A stretch of 24,382 nucleotides of DNA. It comes from Treponema sp. UBA1226. Its GTDB lineage: Bacteria; Spirochaetota; Spirochaetia; Treponematales; Treponemataceae. A model generated the notes under the pieces. It saw only the letters and a list, made by a program, of their open reading frames with translations. It was not told the DNA's origin and ran no database searches. Positions 8,301 through 13,801 of the stretch are shown here, piece after piece. Location of the stretch: the NCBI GenBank assembly GCA_002309195.1, contig DBWY01000005.1, positions 15,603 to 39,984 of the forward strand, in the 5' to 3' direction. Made by a program: the position numbers and the translations under genes. Numbering within the stretch: the first letter of the stretch is position 1; each line of letters starts with the position of its first letter.

Positions 8301-9949
8301 GCAGCAGGCTCGAGTAGGTTTCCGTCTTTTCCTACATAAACGGTTGTATCAGTAACGATTTTTTCCCTAAGACTGTCAATCGGCGGGTTTGTAACCTGTG
8401 CAAAAAGCTGCTTGAAATAAGAAAAAAGACTCGGATGTTTTTCGCTCATTACGGCAAGCGGAGTATCAACACCCATACTTGCAGTCGGTTCAACTCCATT
8501 ACGAGCCATAGGAAGAATCATTTCGTTTACATCTTCATAATTCCATCCGAATACGCGGTATAAGATATTTCTCTCATCAAGAGTATGAACAGGAATCTTT
8601 TTATTTGGAATCTTTAAATCTGCAAGATGAATAAGATTCATATCAAGCCATTCACCATAAGGATAAAGTGATGCATACTGATTCTTACATTCTTCATCAG
8701 AAATTATTTTTTTCTGAACAGTATCAACAAGAAGAATCTTTCCAGGCTGAAGACGAGATTTTATTTTTATATTTTCTTCCGGAATATCAAGAACACCTAC
8801 TTCTGAACTTAAAATAAGCATTCCGTCTTTAGTAATATAATAGCGGCTCGGACGAAGTCCATTTCTGTCAAGTGTCGCACCAAGAATATCACCATCACTG
8901 AATAAAATTGCAGCAGGTCCATCCCAACTTTCCATCATTGTTGCCCAGTAATGATAGAAATCTTTTTTGTTCTGCGCCATATTGTCATCATGTTTCCATG
9001 GTTCAGGGATACACATCATTACTGCAAGAGGAAGTGAAACTCCGTTCATAAGAAGGAACTCAAGTGTATTATCAAGCATTGCAGAGTCACTTCCTGTTGT
9101 ATCTACAATCGGAAGAACTTTTGAAAGTTCTGCATCATCGAGTTTTGTTGATGCAATAGTTTCTTCGCGGGCAAGCATTCTGTCGACGTTTCCGCGGATT
9201 GTATTTATTTCTCCGTTATGCGCAATAAAGCGGTTCGGATGTGCACGCTGCCAGCTTGGATTTGTGTTTGTAGAAAAGCGTGAATGAACGATAGCAAGTG
9301 ATGATTCATAAAGCTCTGACTGAAGATCATTATAGAAAGTACGAAGTTCATGAACGAGGAACATTCCCTTGTAAACAATCGTACGTGATGAAAGAGAACA
9401 GATATAAGTTCCCGTAAGTACATGTTCAATCTGGCGTCTTAAAATATAAAGCTTTCTGTCAAAATCAAGACCTTTTTCACATGAGTCCGGGCGTTCGATA
9501 AAACACTGCATGATACACGGCATGCAGTCAAATGCTTTTTTACCCAAAACTTTTTCGTTGACAGGAACCTTTCTCCAGCCAAGGAATTTTAAATTTTCTT
9601 TTTTTGTAAAATCTTCAACTATCTTCTGATTTTCTTCTCTTTCGCTTTTATCCTGCGGAAAGAAAAACATTCCGATACCGTAATCGCGTTCTTCCTTTAA
9701 TTTTATTCCGTCTTTTTCTGCAGCGGATTTAAAAAACTCATGGCTTATCTGAACAAGAATTCCGACCCCGTCTCCTGTTTTTCCCGAAGCATCTTTTCCT
9801 GCACGATGCTCAAGTTTTTCGACTATGCTTAAAGCATTGTCAACAATCTTGTGGGTTTTAGTTCCGTCAATGTTTACTACTGCACCGATTCCGCAGTTAT
9901 CATGTTCAAAAGACGGTTCATACAAAGTCTTATTTGTTTTTGCTTTCAT
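5369..9949 (-). CDS. gltB: Glutamate synthase (NADPH) large subunit
   Basis: The large subunit hydrolyses glutamine, channels ammonia and forms glutamate from 2-oxoglutarate on FMN; with glutamine synthetase it makes the GS-GOGAT ammonia assimilation cycle. The ATG at 9949 (MKAKTNKTLYEPSFEHDNCGIG) gives a short propeptide before the nucleophile Cys19. A GTG further upstream would read through the leader terminator and was rejected. The 1526-residue product has the class II amidotransferase domain, a central domain, the FMN/synthase domain with GKSNSGEGGEKPERLG near 906, the 3Fe-4S cysteines in CSMMRVCQLDTCPFG near 1123-1137, and the C-terminal glycine-rich beta-helix. It is followed closely by gltD and purF. 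The leader carries the hexaloop-terminator element. Confidence 0.97.
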   Translation of the reverse strand: MKAKTNKTLYEPSFEHDNCGIGAVVNIDGTKTHKIVDNALSIVEKLEHRAGKDASGKTGDGVGILVQISHEFFKSAAEKDGIKLKEERDYGIGMFFFPQDKSEREENQKIVEDFTKKENLKFLGWRKVPVNEKVLGKKAFDCMPCIMQCFIERPDSCEKGLDFDRKLYILRRQIEHVLTGTYICSLSSRTIVYKGMFLVHELRTFYNDLQSELYESSLAIVHSRFSTNTNPSWQRAHPNRFIAHNGEINTIRGNVDRMLAREETIASTKLDDAELSKVLPIVDTTGSDSAMLDNTLEFLLMNGVSLPLAVMMCIPEPWKHDDNMAQNKKDFYHYWATMMESWDGPAAILFSDGDILGATLDRNGLRPSRYYITKDGMLILSSEVGVLDIPEENIKIKSRLQPGKILLVDTVQKKIISDEECKNQYASLYPYGEWLDMNLIHLADLKIPNKKIPVHTLDERNILYRVFGWNYEDVNEMILPMARNGVEPTASMGVDTPLAVMSEKHPSLFSYFKQLFAQVTNPPIDSLREKIVTDTTVYVGKDGNLLEPAARNCRVLEINNPILTGTDLIKIAALNQPGLKAKTISILFDINKPHGLETCDNLETALDNLFTQIDVAYSEGYNIIILSDRGVDRTHAAIPAILAVSAVEQYLIRTKKRTAVSIILETAEVRDVHQAAMCLGYGARAINPYLAHEAIAELIDQKILDKDYHTAIDDYNKAVINGIVKIAAKMGISTIQSYQSAQIFEAVGISSEVTEKYFTNTVSRVGGIGLKEIEEDVRYHHDQGFDPSGLTVNTHLDSVGKHKFRRGPQAESHLYNPETIVALQQATRNGDYKRFKEYTALVDDNEHPHTLRAMLDFNYDKAGKEIPVDEVESVDSIVQHFKTGAMSYGSISEEAHKCMAAAMNHLHGKSNSGEGGEKPERLGTEYNSAIKQVASGRFGVTEEYLLSAKEIQIKMAQGAKPGEGGHLPGKKVYPWIAKTRYATPGVALISPPPHHDIYSIEDLAELIYDLKNANRDARISVKLVSEAGVGTIAAGVAKAGAQVILISGHDGGTGAAPISSIHHAGLPWELGLAETHQTLIQNGLRGRVVLETDGKLMSGRDVVIAALLGAEEFGFATAPLITMGCSMMRVCQLDTCPFGVATQNEKLRAKFPGKPEYVENFMKFIAQEMREIMAKLGIRTMDELCGRTDLLKLKDSQGFKRAGLVDLSRMLANSDSGENWKSERSLFDFKLESTIDEKTLLPWIEKVSHGLDFANAKSGKINIQSTDRTVGTILGSEIQKRFGNSLADDTYTVHFEGGAGQSFGAFIPHGLTLRLEGDANDAFGKGLSGGKVVVTKASGFEGEADKNIIVGNVALFGATSGTAFINGVAGERFCVRNSGATVVAEGCGDHGLEYMTGGTAVILGSTGKNLCAGMSGGIAYVLDENHDLYKRMNHELVKMYSLDDETSTLSDTTDEERLHSLIEQHAKETGSVRAEKILSNWEYYRNCFKKIIPNDYLRIMTEIKAEEKNGAAYEDAVLAAFKKCSA

Positions 9950-9984
9950 ACTGTTTGACTTCCTTTTTTTGCCAGAGTTTAAAC

Positions 9985-10045
9985 AAAAAAAAGAGGCCGT
10001 AGACACAATCTCGCCAAACTACGAGATAATATCTACGACCTCTTT
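9985..10045 (-). terminator. Attenuator terminator in the gltB leader
   Basis: On the minus strand, AAAGAGGTCGTAGA (10045-10032) pairs with TCTACGGCCTCTTT (10003-9990) in 14 base pairs with one G-U. An inner ATCTCG/CGAGAT stem almost continues it, and eight T follow. It lies between the promoter and the gltB start, so transcription must pass it to express gltB-gltD-purF. Its 5' arm contains the hexaloop and 3' arm of the small hairpin at 10034-10051, so only one of the two can form at a time. Confidence 0.9.
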
Positions 10046-10051
10046 GTCGTA
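10034..10051 (-). promoter_or_regulatory. Hexaloop antiterminator hairpin, gltB copy
   Basis: TACGAC AAAGAG GTCGTA on the minus strand makes a 6-bp stem closing a six-base loop with A at position 1 and G at position 4, the pattern recognised by ANTAR-domain RNA-binding regulators. This is the longest stem of the five copies. It begins only a few bases after the expected transcription start and overlaps the terminator 5' arm. No second hexaloop hairpin is visible upstream. Confidence 0.75.
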
Positions 10052-10056
10052 TTGAA

Positions 10057-10088
10057 ATTATACTACATAAATTAAGTGAGGGTGTCAA
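10057..10088 (-). promoter_or_regulatory. Promoter of gltB-gltD-purF
   Basis: On the minus strand TTGACA (10088-10083) is followed either by TAGTAT at the ideal 17-base distance or by consensus TATAAT (10062-10057) at 20 bases. Either choice puts the start a few bases before the hexaloop hairpin. It is divergent from the arsR promoter, with about 35 bases between the two -35 boxes. Confidence 0.65.
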
Positions 10089-10122
10089 GTAATTAGTATT
10101 TAGAAAATTTTCAAAATAGTTC

Positions 10123-10151
10123 TTGACAGATTAGCAATTGAGGTATATAAA
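10123..10151 (+). promoter_or_regulatory. Promoter of the arsR-sdpI-like operon
   Basis: TTGACA (10123-10128), a 17-base spacer and TATAAA (10146-10151) form a near-perfect sigma70 promoter. The start would fall near 10158, inside the inverted repeat at 10156-10171, the position where a bound repressor blocks initiation. Confidence 0.8.
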
Positions 10152-10155
10152 GTAT

Positions 10156-10187
10156 TTAGAAATATTTCTAATTAGATTTTTATCTAA
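10156..10187 (+). promoter_or_regulatory. Probable ArsR-family operator, two adjacent inverted repeats
   Basis: A perfect 16-base palindrome TTAGAAATATTTCTAA (10156-10171) abuts TTAGAT TTTT ATCTAA (10172-10187). A related near-palindrome, TTAGAAAATTTTC, lies at 10100-10112 between the gltB and arsR -35 boxes. ArsR-type regulators usually bind 12-2-12-like AT-rich dyads over their own promoter. Autorepression by the adjacent regulator is the likely role and is inferred. Confidence 0.55.
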
Positions 10188-10214
10188 ATTGAACTGAATT
10201 TTAAGGAGGTAAAC

Positions 10215-10493
10215 TTGCCGTTTGCAGATACCTTTAAGGCATTGTCGGACCCTGCAAGACGAGAGATTCTTGAGCTTTTAAAAAACGGGAGACTTTCTGC
10301 AGGAGACATTGCTTCGAAATTTAACATGACCGGTGCTACAATTTCATATCATCTTTCAATCTTAAAAAAAGCAGATTTGGTGCGTGAAAACCGTGAAAAA
10401 AACTTTATCTTTTACGAACTGAATACAAGCGTTTTTGAAGAACTTATGATGTGGCTTGGTCAATTCAACTCAAATAAAAAAAAATCTAAGTGA
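10215..10493 (+). CDS. ArsR/SmtB-family winged-helix regulator, SdpR-like
   Basis: This 92-residue DNA-binding protein starts with TTG at 10215 behind a strong AAGGAGG site and reads MPFADTFKALSDPARREILELL. It contains the recognition helix region MTGATISYHLSILKKADLV and a wing RENREKNFIFYEL. The metal-binding cysteine motif of ArsR or SmtB sensors is absent; there is no cysteine at all. It therefore belongs with the non-metal members such as SdpR of Bacillus. The next gene encodes an SdpI-like membrane protein, the same pairing as sdpR-sdpI, in which the membrane protein can sequester the repressor. It probably represses its own operon through the dyads at 10156-10187. The signal it responds to is unknown. 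Confidence 0.85.
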   Translation: MPFADTFKALSDPARREILELLKNGRLSAGDIASKFNMTGATISYHLSILKKADLVRENREKNFIFYELNTSVFEELMMWLGQFNSNKKKSK

Positions 10494-10502
10494 GGTATAT
10501 TT

Positions 10503-11144
10503 ATGTCAGAAAAAAAATCATTCTTTAATTTTACATTTTTCATTACTTGCATTATCTGTATTCTGCCTGTAGTTTTCGGCTTTTTTCTCTGGGACAAGCT
10601 TCCAGAACACATTCCGCAGCAGTACGGTTTTAACGATGAGCCGACATGGACTCTTGCAAAACCGTGGGGTTTTATTCTCTGCCCTCTTATTCTTCTTATA
10701 CTGAATATAATTATAAACGTAATCGCTTATAAAAATCCGGAACAGAATAAAAAAGTTTTTGCTACTATGATCTGGGTTATTCCTGTGCTTTCACTTATCA
10801 TAAACAGCTTTATGATTTTAAAACCTGCAGGACTTGATCTTACACCGACACAATTTTTACTTCCTGTTATTTCTATGATGTTCATCATAATCGGAAATTA
10901 TCTTCCTAAAACTCAGGCAAACAGTGTCGTAGGAATACGTGCTCCATGGATTAACTCAAATCCTGATGTATGGCAAAAGACAAACCGTCTTGGAGGAATT
11001 TTATTCGTAACCGGAGGTTTAATAAGTCTTATTACATCTTTTACTCCCGTTGGAAAGTATGTTTTTGCATCTGTAATTCTTTGTATATGTGTAATTCTTT
11101 TTATATACTCAATCGTACTTGCAAGAAAAAAGGAGAATAAGTAA
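10503..11144 (+). CDS. SdpI/DUF1648-family membrane protein
   Basis: The 213-residue product is an integral membrane protein with six likely membrane segments (about 10-30, 54-76, 86-106, 116-132, 164-182 and 185-206). It has the two family hallmarks: LPEHIPQQYGFNDEPTWTLAKP after the first segment (the DUF1648 motif) and GNYLPKTQANSVVGIRAPW before NPDVWQKTNRLGG. In Bacillus subtilis SdpI gives immunity to the SdpC toxin and binds the repressor SdpR. Many homologues lie beside an ArsR-type gene without a toxin, and none is visible here. It follows the regulator by 9 bases with a GAGG site overlapping the regulator's TGA stop, so the two are translationally close. A role in envelope stress sensing or immunity is inference. 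Confidence 0.85.
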   Translation: MSEKKSFFNFTFFITCIICILPVVFGFFLWDKLPEHIPQQYGFNDEPTWTLAKPWGFILCPLILLILNIIINVIAYKNPEQNKKVFATMIWVIPVLSLIINSFMILKPAGLDLTPTQFLLPVISMMFIIIGNYLPKTQANSVVGIRAPWINSNPDVWQKTNRLGGILFVTGGLISLITSFTPVGKYVFASVILCICVILFIYSIVLARKKENK

Positions 11145-11146
11145 TC

Positions 11147-12112
11147 ATGTTTTACTTAAAGGAAATAAGCTATACTTTTGACATAAACGAATATAATTTC
11201 ATTAAATCAATTCCTGCTGATGAAAATGAGTACACGAATGATTTTTATGACATAAGCATGGAAGACTATGTTTCAAAAGCACTTCCCTATTTTAAAGACA
11301 GCCACGAAGGCAAAAATTTAAAAGAAGGTTATGTACCGGAAACTTTTTTTCTTCTGATTAATGATGACAGAATAATCGGTCAGGTAAGAATAAGACATTA
11401 TCTTACGAAAGAACTTGCAGAGACTTCGGGTCATATAGGATATTACATCGCTCCAGAATTTCGCGGTAAAGGTTTTGGTAAAAACTGTTTAAGGCTTGCA
11501 ATTACATATGCATATCAATTTGTAAAAGAAGATGAAATTTATCTTAGAGCATTAAAAACAAATACGGCTTCGATTAAAGTTCAGCTTGCAAACGGCGGAA
11601 AGATTCATCACGAAGATGAAAAACACACATATGTGCGAATAATTAAGCAGCCTGTTTCACATGAGTTTGCAATGCAGATTGCACTTGATGAAGCATACAA
11701 CGGAATAGGAAACGGTGATGGCGGACCATTCGGTTCTGTCATTACAAAAGGAAACCGCATCATAGGACGCGGTCATAACAGGGTTCTTAAAAACGGAGAC
11801 CCAACATGTCACGGCGAAATGGAAGCAATTCGTGATGCATGCAGAAACCTAAAGACACATGACCTTACAGGCTGCGAACTTTACACGACTGCAGAACCAT
11901 GTCCTATGTGCTTAGGCGGAATCCTATGGTCAAACATTTCAAAAGTATATTACGGCTGTACAGTAGATGATACAAATGAAATAGGATTCAGAGACGGAAA
12001 ATTCTATGACTTTTTAAAAGGCGATAAAAACCTTTTAGACCTTGAAAACTTTCACAGAAATGACTGTCTTTCGCTTTTTAAAGAATACGAAAAAAGAAAG
12101 CATCTTTATTAG
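11147..12112 (+). CDS. GNAT acetyltransferase fused to a guanine-deaminase-like domain
   Basis: This 321-residue protein appears to be a two-domain fusion. Residues about 1-165 form a GNAT N-acyltransferase domain: [20 protein letters not shown], then [19 protein letters not shown], where RGKGFGK is the acetyl-CoA loop. Residues about 172-321 form a cytidine-deaminase-fold domain with zinc motifs CHGEMEAI (His222, Glu224) and EPCPMCLGG (Cys252, Cys255). [20 protein letters not shown] and [14 protein letters not shown] resemble bacterial guanine deaminase (GuaD), which turns guanine into xanthine and ammonia. The start is two bases after the SdpI-like stop. Its 3' end overlaps carB by four bases, tail to tail. 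Whether both domains work on one substrate is unknown; the acetyltransferase substrate cannot be predicted. Confidence 0.85.
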   Translation: MFYLKEISYTFDINEYNFIKSIPADENEYTNDFYDISMEDYVSKALPYFKDSHEGKNLKEGYVPETFFLLINDDRIIGQVRIRHYLTKELAETSGHIGYYIAPEFRGKGFGKNCLRLAITYAYQFVKEDEIYLRALKTNTASIKVQLANGGKIHHEDEKHTYVRIIKQPVSHEFAMQIALDEAYNGIGNGDGGPFGSVITKGNRIIGRGHNRVLKNGDPTCHGEMEAIRDACRNLKTHDLTGCELYTTAEPCPMCLGGILWSNISKVYYGCTVDDTNEIGFRDGKFYDFLKGDKNLLDLENFHRNDCLSLFKEYEKRKHLY

Positions 12113-13674
12113 AATCCTTCTGCTTCGTTAAATCCTTCGCATGTTGAGTAAAAATATGGAGTTTCTGCATCAAATTCACCTGCGCATGTATCAACCATTT
12201 TAAATGACTTTGGCGGATATAATAAGGTGGTGCCACACGGATTGGAAATGTCTAACGACATTTCTTTTGTAGCGATGTTCTTTAATTTCTCCAGGAACCA
12301 TTCGTCAATTTTTGTAATCTCATGGATTTTCTCGACGCTGTAAATACCGCGTTTTAAAGCCTGATAGATTGCAAAAATTCTCTGGTCCGTACACTGTCCT
12401 ACACGTTCACGAATTTTTTCATCTTTTTCTTTTTCAAAAGGAGCAAAATTTAAATCCTTTACACCGACTTCAAGACCACGCACAGCTTTTAAAATCGCTT
12501 CTTCAAAGTTCTGACCGATTGCCATAACTTCTCCGGTTGCCTTCATCTGAGTTCCGAGTTTACGCGCTGCATATACAAATTTATCAAAAGGGAATTTAGG
12601 CATCTTTACAACAACATAATCCAGAACAGGTTCAAAGCATGCCTTTGTTTTTTTAGTAACGAAGTTCGGAATTTCATCAAGCGTAAAACCAACTGCAATT
12701 AAAGCTGCAACTTTTGCAATAGGATAACCTGTTGCCTTACTTGCAAGAGCCGAAGAACGTGAAACTCGAGGGTTTACTTCGATTACGGCATATTCAAAAC
12801 TGTCGGGATTTAAAGCAAACTGGCAGTTACATCCGCCTTCGATTTTTAAGGCAGTAATGATATTTAATGCCGCAGAACGCAGCATCTGATATTCTTTATC
12901 TGCAAGAGTTACAGTCGGCGCAATTACGATTGAATCCCCTGTATGAACACCAACAGGATCAAAATTTTCCATCGAGCAGACTGTAATTACATTACCATGT
13001 GAATCGCGCATTACTTCAAATTCAACTTCTTTCCAGCCTGAGATACATTTTTCTACCAGAATCTGATGAATCGGTGAACGGTGAAGTCCGTTGTGTGCAA
13101 TTTCATCAAGCTCGCGGTCGTTGTTTACGATTCCGCCTCCAGTCCCACCGAGAGTAAAAGCCGGTCTAATTATTGCAGGAAAACCGATTTCGTTATGAAC
13201 AAAATCTGCTGCATCTTCATATGTCGTTACAACCTTTGACGGAATGCACGGCTCGCCGATTGATTCCATCGTGTCTTTAAACATCTGACGGTCTTCTGCC
13301 TTATCGATTGTCTCAGGTCGAGCACCCAGAAGCTGCACATTATGACTTTTTAAGAATCCTGATTTTGCAAGTTCCATACTGAGTGTAAGACCTGTCTGAC
13401 CACCAAGAGTCGAAAGAAGTGAATCTGGTTTTTCTTTTTCGATGATTCGTTCAAGCGTTCTAATTGTAAGGGGCTCCATGTAGATTTCATCTGCCATTTC
13501 GTGATCGGTCATGAGAGTTGCAGGATTTGAGTTTACAAGACAGACTTCAAGCCCGAGTGACTTAAGCGCCTTGCAGGCCTGGTTTCCCGCATAGTCAAAT
13601 TCTGCTGCCTGCCCGATTACGATAGGACCTGAACCTATTATCATTACTTTGTGAATATCCGGATTAAGTGGCAA
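12109..13674 (-). CDS. carB: Carbamoyl-phosphate synthase large chain, N-terminal half only
   Basis: The 521-residue product matches the first half of CarB: the carboxyphosphate ATP-grasp domain ([75 protein letters not shown]) and the oligomerisation domain ending [20 protein letters not shown]. The usual protein is about 1070 residues. The C-terminal carbamoyl-phosphate half, beginning near GGGPNRIGQG, is missing. Translation stops a few residues past the domain boundary, and the next gene converges on it with four bases of overlap. The start is TTG behind GGAGG. The clean boundary suggests a naturally split CarB, as known in Methanocaldococcus jannaschii and Aquifex, with the other half elsewhere, but a truncation cannot be excluded. 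Its leader carries the hexaloop-terminator element. Confidence 0.93.
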   Translation of the reverse strand: MPLNPDIHKVMIIGSGPIVIGQAAEFDYAGNQACKALKSLGLEVCLVNSNPATLMTDHEMADEIYMEPLTIRTLERIIEKEKPDSLLSTLGGQTGLTLSMELAKSGFLKSHNVQLLGARPETIDKAEDRQMFKDTMESIGEPCIPSKVVTTYEDAADFVHNEIGFPAIIRPAFTLGGTGGGIVNNDRELDEIAHNGLHRSPIHQILVEKCISGWKEVEFEVMRDSHGNVITVCSMENFDPVGVHTGDSIVIAPTVTLADKEYQMLRSAALNIITALKIEGGCNCQFALNPDSFEYAVIEVNPRVSRSSALASKATGYPIAKVAALIAVGFTLDEIPNFVTKKTKACFEPVLDYVVVKMPKFPFDKFVYAARKLGTQMKATGEVMAIGQNFEEAILKAVRGLEVGVKDLNFAPFEKEKDEKIRERVGQCTDQRIFAIYQALKRGIYSVEKIHEITKIDEWFLEKLKNIATKEMSLDISNPCGTTLLYPPKSFKMVDTCAGEFDAETPYFYSTCEGFNEAEGF

Positions 13675-13704
13675 AATATGCCTCCTTTTTTTATATGCTG
13701 AACT

Positions 13705-13746
13705 AAAAAAAAAGCGACACCGCTCCTAAAAAACGATGTCGCCTTT
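13705..13746 (-). terminator. Attenuator terminator in the carB leader
   Basis: On the minus strand GCGACATCG (13742-13734) pairs with CGGTGTCGC (13722-13714), nine base pairs with one G-U, followed by nine T. A further AAA/TTT pairing flanks it across a bulged G. Because it lies about 55 bases past the end of the lipoprotein gene on the same strand, it probably also terminates that gene. Confidence 0.85.
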
Positions 13747-13749
13747 GAC
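13738..13749 (-). promoter_or_regulatory. Hexaloop antiterminator hairpin, carB copy (weak)
   Basis: GTC AAAGGC GAC on the minus strand gives only a three-base-pair stem around an A1/G4 hexaloop, overlapping the terminator 5' arm exactly as in the other four leaders. The short stem is the weakest of the set. Its position 10 bases after the -10 box and its overlap with the terminator support the call. Confidence 0.5.
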
Positions 13750-13756
13750 TAAGAAT

Positions 13757-13785
13757 AATATAGCGAAATTTATCGGCTATGGGAA
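13757..13785 (-). promoter_or_regulatory. Promoter of carB
   Basis: On the minus strand TTCCCA (13785-13780, four of six consensus bases), a 17-base spacer and TATATT (13762-13757). It is weaker than the other promoters of the hexaloop set. Confidence 0.5.
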
Positions 13786-13801
13786 GTACCCTGAGGGGGA
13801 T

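Noticed and set aside
9950..10006. GTG-initiated in-frame N-terminal extension of gltB
   Set aside because: It would start inside the leader terminator stem and has no ribosome site, and the start at 9949 gives the expected short propeptide before the nucleophile cysteine.
10156..10187. Palindromes before arsR as another hexaloop attenuator
   Set aside because: No A1/G4 hexaloop, no terminator T-run and AT-rich symmetric dyads over the promoter; a DNA operator fits better.
13674..13801. Plus-strand coding frame 13736-14014 over the carB leader
   Set aside because: Antisense to the lipoprotein end and the attenuator, with no ribosome site or recognisable protein.
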